Shown here: piece after piece, positions 54,826 to 64,000 of the stretch | How positions within the stretch are numbered: position 1 is the stretch's first letter | Layout of the letters: each line of letters opens with the position of its first letter | NCBI GenBank assembly: GCA_038087015.1 | Contig: JASBNA010000016.1 | Location: 124,001 to 188,000, forward strand | Direction: 5' to 3' | From: Cerrena zonata | Taxonomy: Eukaryota; Basidiomycota; Agaricomycetes; Polyporales; Cerrenaceae | Length of the DNA: 64,000 nt | Position numbers and translations under genes: made by a program | Notes under the pieces: generated by a model | What the model was told of the DNA's origin: nothing | Seen by the model: only the letters and a program-made list of their open reading frames with translations | The model's database searches: none

Positions 54826-56840
54826 TACCTCAGGCCGTATATATACTTGACGGGGAGAAGTGGCTGACATCTGGAGATTCGTAGAACCGCTGTAGAAGCG
54901 CTCCTGTCTGAGGCTGCCAGGTCATTTTCCGAGTCGCGGAGGGAGTTCGGTCACACAGCCTTGTACGAATACGCACAAACGTACCGGAAACGGTTGTAAA
55001 CAAAAACGGTTTCATGTCTATGTGGGAGAAGGCAATCAAAGTCCATTTCCCATTTGGCACCGACAAATCCGTTGCTGTCGGCTCTACCCGGACGCTTGTC
55101 TATGACCGCTTGCCAGAACGTATATTCTCCCGCCCTCTCTCCTGTCACCAACACCCGGTTTCCTACCCCATTGGCCGTGTGTTGACATCACTACGTCGGG
55201 CGGGCCTCGACGCCGCCAGGGTCGAGTTCCGGGAGGAGCTGTAGCATGCCCTTTTTTTCTTGTCCTTTTTTGTCCATTGTTTCGCGTGGCGTTAGGTTTG
55301 ACAACTACTGACGCCGACATACACCTTCAGCTTGGGGATATTCCGCTGTTCGAATGCGAATTGGTTGCTATTCGCGGAACATGCGGACACGGCGAGCAGA
55401 ATGCCTGCCCCGGGCATGGAACAAGATGGCTACATTGCCTCTGGGATCTGTCCGTAAATTGCACTGGCATCGCAAACTATTGCAAATATCCGTTTCATTT
55501 TCACACCAAGCAAACGAACGCCTTACCTCACTGACTCGCCAATGCTTCTTTTCAACATTCCAAAAACGTGTTATACCCAGTAATACCAGCCGAGTTTCTG
55601 ACTCCCCCGTTCCTTCTCCGCCTTTGCTGGAGTCAAAGCTACCATTTTGGACGATCTTCGAAGTTAAAAACGGACAACGGATACGTATCATTCTATATTA
55701 TTTCAATCTTGATAGACTTTCCGGCCGAATTACGGCTAGGGTTCGTAAACGATCCATCGACCTTGTGCTCAAGGAGAACAATAGGTCCTGAAATATTAAC
55801 ATCCGTTACTTGGATCCTGGTGTCCAGGTGAGCATGTGAGGTCCGTTGTCGTTTCTAAATAAGCGAATTACATCTTGACTGCGCTGGGAAGACCAGCTAT
55901 GGAAGCCGCGAAGTTCCACGATTGTGCGCTCATTCTGACCTCACCAGAACACTGTTTTCATTTCAAAGCACAATGTGCGTATTGCGTGACCAAATCTTGT
56001 ACGTACCCACTCTCACGGAGTCCTAGGATTTCATATCCAGGTATCTGGGTTGCTTGGATTGAACATATCGAACGACATCGTTGACAGCATAGCGTTCCTC
56101 AATCGTCGGCTCGCATTGGGATCGGGTTAATCAACGGATATTCCTTTCAATCTGCTCCCTAACTTCGCGATTTTTATCCTGGGAGAGTGCACAACGATCT
56201 ATCTATTGTCTTTTGCTCTATGACATCTTACCTAGGTCGGTATCTTTCGGTTATCTATTACCATCTCCGGGTTTTGCTTCGTTTGTGGGTCCACCCAGTC
56301 AGACGCTTGGCTTCTGATCTGCACTAACAATTAGTGTGGAACGTCTATTGCCACTAGATCTTCACAATATATCACAATCTCTTCAACAGAATATTATATT
56401 TGTTGTTCTGCTCTTTCTGGAACGGAGAACAATGCGTTTTTGACTGACCCTCATAAGACCGCCAACATGAGCCAACAGGAGTAATTTACAAACCAGATGG
56501 GGTTCGAATCTGTAAACGTGTAGATGTGTCATTGCAATGATCGCATAACCTTAATTCATCGTGTCTATTTTCTTTGGCATTTTCCCTCCACAAACGACTC
56601 GCAGGGAAGATGTCATCGTTTCGACAGACCGATGGACGTTTCTACAGGATCAAACCTGACAGCAAGCCATGTAGGGGAAAAAGGTACCTTTATTCGAGTA
56701 AAATGGGACCTCAATGAACAATAAACGACCAGCACGAGCACACAAAATGATCAGAGAACAACATCAACCGCTGACATCCTACCGAGCACATCGGGTCACA
56801 AAGCACACGCATCCGCATTATTCCCCTTATCCAGTGAAAT
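54826..56840. other. long intergenic region, no gene seen
   Basis: About 2 kb between the 5' side of the F-box gene and the 3' end of ASK1. Several ORFs of 60-145 codons occur on both strands, but none has a motif, splice support or protein-like repeats. T-rich runs at 55250-55275 are the only clear composition change. Confidence 0.4.
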
Positions 56841-59070
56841 TCAAGCACCTCGTCCACCCATCCAGGGCGTAGGCGTTTCCTCCACCCGTCCTTGGCTGGC
56901 CATTTGTGCCCCAATCCCCATCGTATCTTCCAGCAAGTGTTCCCCCATCAACCTAAATTGTTGTCGTCTCCTCTCCTCCTCCTGGGCTTGCATCAACAGC
57001 CTTTGTGCTGGCGGGACACCAAACACTGTTTCTTCTTGCGTGCTTTCCGTATTCGCTTGTCGATCGTAGAGGTCATCATCGAAAGAATCATCGAAAGAAT
57101 CGTCGTCCATTCCCTGATAAGCTTGAGCACGAGCGAATGGATGGACAGGTTCGTGACCCTCGGGGAGGCCATCCACATCGAAAGAATCTTGATTGCTCTC
57201 GAATGAAGAATCATCCTCGTCGTAAGAAGCGCGTTCAAGTACGAATGCTGCGGCTGTGGCGGCGGGGTCGTTGAATTCTTCGTCGTCTAAGGAGTCCGAG
57301 TCATTATCCAGTGAACCTGGAGGCTGTAGTTCGTCGTCTTTGAGATGCCGAAGGTCATATTGGGGGTATTCAGGTGTCCGTGGCGCAGCAGCAGCAGGTT
57401 GGCTATACACGGAATGAGAAGATAACGAAGGCTGAGGTGCTTCTGAACTTCTATAAGCCGCCGACGCGGAATGTGAAGACGTTGAGCTCGGAACGGCACT
57501 CTCTGTTGCCCGTCCATAATCGAATCCCGTCCCAACTCTGTGCATCAAGCTTTCTAAGCTGGCATCTACCATACTGCTGCTGGTCTCGGCCGGCCTAGCA
57601 TATCTCGAGAGCGATGGTGGGGTTGGCATTGAGCTCAAGCTTGACTCTGTAGTACCGGTGGGCCCTCTCGGAGGATTACGCTGAGTGTTACTGCCGGCAC
57701 CAGCAGAGAAGACACTCCGTCTCTCAACGTCTAATAGTTTATTCATAATACGTTCTGCAGCTTCCTTTCTGGGTGTCTGACCCAACTTGGGAAGCCGGGC
57801 CCAATCCGTGGTGATGGGCGGTGACATGCCGAAGCCTTCATCGAAGGAATCATCGTCCGCATCATGGCCAGTCTTTATTCGCTTCGGGGTCAGCGGCCTC
57901 TTAAATGATGCATTAGTGGTGGTCGGAGGAGGATGGAACGTGAATCGTTGGTGCTTCGCCGGTGACGGTTCCGCCTTTGCAGGAGAGCGAATAGAAGGGT
58001 CCTGAAGGTCGACGACGCCAGTCCATCTTGAAGGATCTGCACTAGGGGGTAAGTAGGGGTTGAGATTCTTTAGTATCGGAGTCTTCGGTTTCAGTTTGAG
58101 CGGCGATACTGAACTGCGGCCAGTGGCGTTCGAGCTGTCGGCGGTACCAATATTTCGTTGAAGTATATTTCGGAGTAACGGCTGAGGAGTCTCTCGTGCT
58201 TTACCCCTAGACTTTTCGGATTGTGGTAGGAATGTATTATCCTCCGTGGGCTTAGGTCGTTCAGTAACCTCTTCATCGTATACACCCGAAGGGTCGTCGA
58301 GGATCGTGAATTGTCCCATCGAAGTTGAGGCCACAGAAACAGCATCGTCCTGACCTAGACTTTGGATCTCGCGATCTAAGCGGACAAGCGGGGATTCGAG
58401 GGAAGATGCCCATGATGGCGTCGTGTCGGAAAGGTGGCTGAAATCTTGACTTCTCATAGACCGATGTCGGGATGCAGCAGGTGTTGATGAAATAGCGGCT
58501 TGTCCTGGCATAAACGAAACCTCGGTAGAAGTACCGTCAGGGTTGAACGTAGCAGATTGTGTAGGCGTTGTCGCTTCCCCGGACTGCGTATCTGAGTGCT
58601 CTGAAGGTCCAGAGGTTTCCGTTTCCGTCTGCTGATCTTCATGAGTGCTGTAATCCTCGTAAGTGGGGACGCGAATCTGGGCGGCTTGCTCAAAGAATGT
58701 AGTCCAAAACTGGATAAGCTTGTTAGTAGCCCCACATAGCAAGGTTGTGGAGAGGCGTACCTTGGCAGCGTCCCGAATAGGCTCGGTTCCAACTGCATAT
58801 CGTTTTACAGCAGGTAAGATACGGTTTGCCATAATCTGTTGTATCTTGGAGAAGTTTGCGTCTATGTTCTAAGAGGGGAGATAAGTGTTTGGTAGTAATC
58901 CCTCGAGATTGACAAAATACCTGCAATTTGATCGTTATGAGTTGTTCAATCTGTTCGATCTGCTCGTTAACAGGTGCCGTAGTATCAAGACCCGGGATAA
59001 CAATGTCATTTGGGTCCGGGGTAGGCTCCCATCGTGCGGGTTTCGGTTCAATAGGTTTTAGAGACGCCAT
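56841..59070 (-). CDS. ASK1: DASH complex subunit Ask1
   Basis: Kinetochore protein of the DASH/Dam1 ring that couples kinetochores to microtubules. From ATG 59070: 'MASLKPIEPKPARWEPTPDP', 'GLDTTAPVNEQIEQIEQLIT', 'KLQNIDANFSKIQQIMANRI', 'LPAVKRYAVGTEPIRDAAK', then 'FWTTFFEQAAQIRVPTYEDY'. This is the diagnostic Ask1 N-terminal domain over three exons (introns at about 58870-58921 and 58707-58760). The remaining 550 or so residues are disordered, rich in Ser, Asp and Pro, with many S/TP sites ('PTPPS', 'KTPILK', 'LGQTPRK') that fit regulation by Cdk and Aurora kinases as in yeast. The tail 'SFDDSFDDDLYD' is acidic. At about 715 residues it is longer than yeast Ask1. No lesion is seen. Confidence 0.92.
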
Positions 59071-59292
59071 AGAGAGACAACCTCTTTGGAGAGTAGTGCT
59101 TGAAAGGGAACTCGGTTGGTACAACTTGGTATAAAGTAAATGGTGCTTGAAGCTTGCCTGCTTGAGCACGATCAAAGGACGCGGTGTGACAGAAATATCG
59201 CGTTCATCACGCTTGTCACATGAAACGCGATCACGTGGCGCATATATTTGAGCGTGTTCAAGCTTTCAAGCAGTCTAAGCACCCATTCCACT

Positions 59293-59764
59293 ATGTACGC
59301 CTCCAACTCAGCACAGGTGGATATGATTGTGGTCATTCTCAGCATAATTCGCAACACTGACGTTACTTTAAGAAGCAACAAGCGCGTAGAGCAGCTCTTG
59401 AACGAGAAATCACTGAGTTGCAGAAAGTCCTAGGGTCAGTATTTCGTACCTCCATAGTAACAATCGTAACATTCCCTCCGCCCTCTGAGTAGAGAGAATG
59501 AAAGCTCGGATGAGATCGTGTCAAGACACATCAAGCTGTTGCATCGATATAACGAAGCTAAAGATGCTGCACAGGTAAGAGGACGCATATAGTCTGCAAC
59601 CGTAAAGCTTACGACGGCAATATTGAGATCTTGATCGGAAGAGTGAGTATATGCGTCAAGAAAAGATAACACTAACCCATTGAATTACATTATAGCTCGC
59701 AAGTCACCGAGGGTCAACCATCAGAGAGCTTCATGAAGAGTATGGCTTAACTGATGCCGACTGA
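59293..59764 (+). CDS. SWI5: Swi5-type recombination mediator, five small exons
   Basis: Exons 59293-59316, 59373-59434, 59490-59574, 59628-59642 and 59696-59764 join in frame to give about 85 residues. N-terminal 'AQKQQARRAALEREITELQK' forms a short coiled coil. 'SRHIKLLHRYNEAKDAAQIL' plus 'IGRLASHRGSTIRELHEEYG' and an acidic end 'LTDAD' is the conserved Swi5/Sae3 domain. The Swi5 partner Sfr1 is not in the window. Swi5-Sfr1 stimulates Rad51 strand exchange in homologous recombination. One exon is only 15 bases (ILIGR). The gene is too fragmented to appear as one ORF. Its ATG is about 220 bases from the divergent ASK1 ATG. Confidence 0.85.
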
Positions 59765-59934
59765 GAGATAGAAATTAGGATGGGTAAATGAATGCGACAT
59801 AGTAATTACTGTGAAATATGATGATGCATGGGGTATTCCAATACAATGATGCCTATGGTATCGAGCCAACTCAAAAAAGGAGTGAAAGATCATATGTAAC
59901 AATAAACAAAAACAAAAACAAAACTTGCCAAAGC

Positions 59935-62900
59935 TCACACTCGACTAGCCATAGCACTTGTCCGTTCTAACAAACCTTGAAGTTTTCGCCCAAGCTTCTC
60001 TCCTTCCATCTTCCTTTCCCAAACCTGGTATGCTGGAGTCTTCTTCCTCGGCAACCAGGTTTTACTGCTCTGATCATCCCCTTCTCTCTTCTTCCTCGAG
60101 AGTGAGAGATCAACAACTTTGGGCGAGGAAGAGTACTTGATGACTTCACGATAGAGAATCTTCGACTCAGCAGCCAAGGTGCGTAGGGAGGGTGGTTGGG
60201 TAGGTTCATCTGAATCGGAATCCGATACATCAGCATTACTTGATGGGATGAGTTCTGGTGTAGGTTCTCGGGTGAAAGACAAAATGGGAGGTAACGATTC
60301 GATTTCTCGAAGCAAGTCCTGACCCTTGAGATAGGAATTCTCTGTTCTAAGGAAGTGAACTGTACCACGGAGGGCATCGATCTGTAGGAACAGTGAGTCA
60401 GGTCGTCAAAGCACAACAAAAGTGTACGAACCTGTTCAAGCAGATACGATGTCTCAAGGTTACCTTCGACCTGCAAGGTCTCCGGTTCGGGTTTCTGAGT
60501 GTCAGGAGCAGATGCTGAAACAACGCTATTAGTCCACGGAGCCTAACCGGATGATATACAAAATACTTACGTTGTCGTTCATGACTTGCAGCAATCTGCT
60601 TCAACTTGGCATTCTCTTGCTCGAGTGTATCCAAATCCGCTTGGAATTGTTCCATAGCCTTTTCGTAGGAACGCTCCTGTTTATGGAGTTTCACCAATTC
60701 GGCTTTGTACCCTTCGATTTCGTCTCCCTTCTTATTGAGCTCCTTCATCTTATGTTCCATCAACTCAATCTTAACGTTCGTCTCTTCGATCTTCTTCTCT
60801 TTCTCGCGCAACGTACGAGCGAGACCAGCAAGTTCATCTGTGAGTTGAGCCACCCTACGCTCGGCTTTGATATTGATGGCTGTCGCGGCTTTAATCTCGT
60901 TGATACGCATGACCCATGGTGCAGGACCAGTAACTAACAAAAGAAGAGAATGAGTTGTCATATACGTTTAACGGGTTTTATTGACTTACTCTTCAAGACG
61001 TTCTCGTTCTCAAGAGCAAGTGGAACGACCTTGTTAGCTTCTTGCATAACTTGACCAAAGAAGTTCATCACAGCCTCCCACGAGGTTGCCGGCTCATTGA
61101 GACCCTTGCCGACAGTAGAGTCGGCAATCTGCTTGACGAAACCAAGAACAGTAGCTAGTTGGAAAGCAGACTTGGAGCTTCTGACATCACTGAGATGGGG
61201 CATGACTTGTTGAGCAAGCTTTAAGGTAATGCAATGTGAGTGACTGATACTCGTTCTATTTTGTGTACACTTACTGAGATACCGAAGTTAACAAGTTCGG
61301 GAGCGATGTTGTTGAGTGCTTGTAATTGGGGAACAAGGTGTGTCTTTAATGCAGACGATTCCTGGGTGAGGTCCTCAAGTCGCTTCGTAAGTTTCCTAAA
61401 GAATGGGCGTTAGATTTCGACAGCCGACGCAAAGGGGGAAGAGTCTAGTGCTGACTTTGAGATAACCTTCGCGCTGCGAGATAGATCGATCAACTTCTGC
61501 AATGGTGAGAAGAACTCGACCTCAGCATCCAAATCACCAAGTTCCACTTCAACGTCTTCATCTTTCATGATCGCACCAACGGAAGTCTTAATCAGACCAA
61601 CTGAGGCGGCAAACATCTCCAGATCATGATCGAAGGAAAGCGCATAACCAAGTTCGCGTTCACCCAAGTCAAAGTCAAATTCATTGAAATGAGTCTCAGC
61701 CAGGTGATCGAACTGTGCTTGGATCCTGGGCAGAAATTCAATTCAGTGATGGACTTTGGGAAAATATGTGTATAACGTACTTGGCGGCATCGCTGACACA
61801 CTCGAGTTCACGGAATTCTTCCCTTTGGAGAAGGTCGATGTGCATGTCGATCCGTTTCTCCATAGGAGCAACGTCGGGGTAAAGCTTGCCGATGCGGAGG
61901 AATGATTCGGCATTGCATCTGCGTAAAATGGTAGCAAAGCGTTTGCATGTCGCCGATAGAGTAGAAAGTCGTCCTCGTAGCTAGAGAAATATCTGTATTA
62001 GCGAAATCGGACATATAGTCATCCTAATATTAGACCAACCTCGCAGATTCCAACGAGTACGTCGGTGACGGGTCCATTCAGTGCGTCAGGTAGGTTGTGG
62101 ATCTGTCCAACGAAGGTGTTGATGAGGTCTATCTTAGACCCCAGGCGCTGGAAGAGCAAGTAGGAATTCGTCGCATCCATGTCTGACTCGACATAAATTT
62201 GTGGTAGGTAGGGCTGTAAGACCGCAAACCACGTCGTTCAGGATATTTCAAATTACTTGGGGAGATTTTCCTACTTACCTGGATAATTGTGAGTAAGTCT
62301 CGTGCCTCCCTCGCTTCAATTCTCTTTATTTCCAAGTCAATATTCCTAGCCTGGTTCTTCGAAGCAGTAGACTGAAGCTTGAGATTGAGTGACATCATCG
62401 CAGCAGTCTGAGAGGCAGCAGTCGCAGACTCATACTGAGCATTCTGAGTTTCCGCGCGAAGGGTATCCAATTCGCTCTGTAATTGAAGAACGAGTTCCCT
62501 GAATTGCAAAATCGTGCCTTCGAAGTCCTGACAAGCATCCTCAAGAGCTTTGATCTTCTGAGATTGCTCGAAGATCTCCGTGTCTCTAGCATCTAATAAA
62601 ACGAATTAAATTTCAAACCTGAATATTACCTGAAAATTTTAGGGACTTACTGAGGTCTTCTTGCATAGCCTTTTCAGTTTCGACATGATTTTCTTCCAGT
62701 TCGTCGTTGAGTTCCTTCAGAGATTCGAGATCTTCGATTGTGATCCGCATTTCCTCAATCTTTTCGCCGAGCATGAGATTGCGCTCCGTGAGTTGAACGA
62801 GCATCTCTTCGGCACCGAGAGCATCATCCAACTGGAGCTTGAGATCTTCAATTTGAATTTCGGCATTGGTCAGTTTAATCAGAGTAGACTCGTATTGTCC

Positions 62901-64000
62901 TATGGTGCATGTGATCAATTAACTATTAAATTGGGAGACACTGAGGGGACGTACCTTGCATATCATCGAAACCAGAGAAATCCTTCTCCATCTCTGCAAT
63001 CCTTTTACGTTGCTCATGCTCGGTTTCTTGAGACAGATCTCGTAAGCTGCAAAATAATTAGGACCTGTATACCGATATTAAAAAAGGGTGAGTGGCGCAC
63101 CGAACGAGAGCCTCCTTGAGCCTTTCATTCTGTTTCTCAAGCTGAATATACGCCAAGGAGCCGGTGACAGCATTCGCGTTGCCGCCTTCAGAAGTTCCGC
63201 CCTCTCTGAGTACGTCCAACTCGACCTGAACCATTGCCAATTTCTCCGTCATCTCTTCCAAGTCCGCCTCTGCAACTTCTGCCCTTTCCTCTGCCATTTC
63301 CTTGTCCAGCATGGCCATTTCCAATTGCTCCTGCGCATCCACAATTCTCCCTTCTGCCAATTGGGATAATTGCTGTGCATCCGCTAGTTCCCGCTTGCTT
63401 TCAGTGAGGTCCTTCTGCAATGATGCCAGTTTCGCTTGGAGTTTAGGTCGAAGAGCAACGAAGGTCTCCGCTTCGGTAAGGCGAGTCTCTAATTCGCGGA
63501 TATGTCGAGAATCATCTCCACGTTTAGCTTCCAGAACACGTATCTTGGCCCGGAGTTCTTGTACTTCAGAGTCATCTTGAACTACGATGGGAGTAACTGG
63601 TCGTGTAGGCGCTATATCAAGTTCAGGTTCTGGTGGTGGCGGTGGAGGGGTAGACACGCGTCGTAGCAATGAAGGATGGGCAGGTTGGGACGGTTGAGCT
63701 GGTGATCGTGAGCCTTGTGGAGAGAGAACCTTTGGTGAAGGTGGGAAAGGTTTGGACGGTTCTGCCTGCTCAAAGTTAGGTCGCTTGAGAACTATAGGGC
63801 TGGTGGCTTCTGCATGAAGACTATTCTGTCGAGAAGTAGAGGGCCGGCCTTGCAAAGATATTGAAGGCGAACGTTTAGTTGGTGAGCCAAATCGTGCAGC
63901 ACGAGGTGGTGTCCCATTTGTGATATTAATAGCGGGTGGTTTTGAAGGAGCGGGTTTCGAAGGACTACCGGAACGAGATGAGTTTGAGCCCGCAGACCGC
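59935..64000 (-). CDS. DCTN1: dynactin p150-type subunit, 5' partial
   Basis: The frame runs off the right edge, so the N-terminal CAP-Gly region is missing. The visible part starts in a Ser/Pro/Arg-rich basic stretch (63560-64000: 'RSAGSNSSRSGSPSKPAPSK', 'PTKRSPSI') typical of the microtubule-binding linker. It continues into long coiled coils ('EVQELRAKIRVLEAKR', 'LEMAMLDKEMAEERAEVAEA', 'EKLAMVQVELDVLREG') and, after many introns, a C-terminal part with 'HLSDVRSSKSAFQLATVLGF', 'WVMRINEIKAATAINIKAER' and more coiled coil. This is the layout of p150Glued/Nip100, which links dynein to cargo and microtubules. The stop is at 59935. The visible product is over 1,000 residues. No lesion seen. Confidence 0.85.

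Noticed and set aside
1..64000. CRISPR arrays, rRNA genes, viral replication genes
   Set aside because: None seen; repeats are short and the gene structure is that of a fungal nuclear chromosome.

Overview
The window is nuclear DNA of a filamentous basidiomycete, most likely an Agaricomycete. Nearly every protein gene is broken by many 45-70 base GT-AG introns, with CTRAY-type branch points in several that I checked. The gene content (AA9 and GH7 cellulolysis genes, a MHYT hybrid histidine kinase, an ABCA transporter, F-box-like families, a tetraspanin, a DASH Ask1 subunit) fits that group. Gene models were built by hand from frame continuity across introns, so exon borders are estimates.

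Layout. 1-2.3 kb: 5'-truncated MULE-type transposase gene with a SWIM zinc finger. 2.35-5.0 kb, minus strand: an island of decayed fragments of unrelated genes (a bromodomain piece, a long piece of RNA polymerase II RPB1 that still has introns, and the start of a GH7 cellobiohydrolase). 5.5-7.2 kb: an unrecognised Cys-rich protein ending in a SUMO-interaction-like motif. 7.9-12.9 kb: Ubp2/USP25-28-like deubiquitinase. 13.7-15.0 kb: tetraspanin. 15.4-25.2 kb: four genes in a row, each with a reading-frame lesion (WD40, F-box/zinc finger, AA9 LPMO, phosphoglycerate mutase). 25.8 kb: intronless tRNA-Phe. 26.1-27.0 kb: NOPCHAP1-like protein. 27.5-31.3 kb: MHYT hybrid histidine kinase. 31.6-32.7 kb: PRXL2-like peroxiredoxin. 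33.4-34.7 kb: F-box-like protein. 35.9-41.7 kb: full ABCA transporter. 42.7-43.4 kb: small secreted protein. 44.6-47.2 kb: intronless multidomain RNA-repair enzyme. 47.4-48.7 kb: adenosine kinase. 49.1-50.6 kb: C2H2 zinc-finger protein. 50.8 kb: tRNA-Phe with a 16-base intron. 51.1-52.2 kb: GPI-anchored Ser/Thr-rich protein. 53.3-54.8 kb: F-box protein. 56.8-59.1 kb: Ask1. 59.3-59.8 kb: Swi5, in five small exons. 59.9 kb to the right edge: dynactin p150.

The genes do not form a metabolic cluster; they are mostly independent housekeeping and accessory genes. The most notable single gene is at 44561-47197. It joins a 2H phosphodiesterase-like domain, a dual-specificity-phosphatase-like domain, a polynucleotide-kinase-like P-loop domain and an Rnl2-like RNA ligase domain in one intronless reading frame, which looks like an end-healing and sealing RNA repair enzyme. 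The second theme is genome decay: captured gene fragments beside a MULE gene, and lesions in both cellulose-attack genes seen here.
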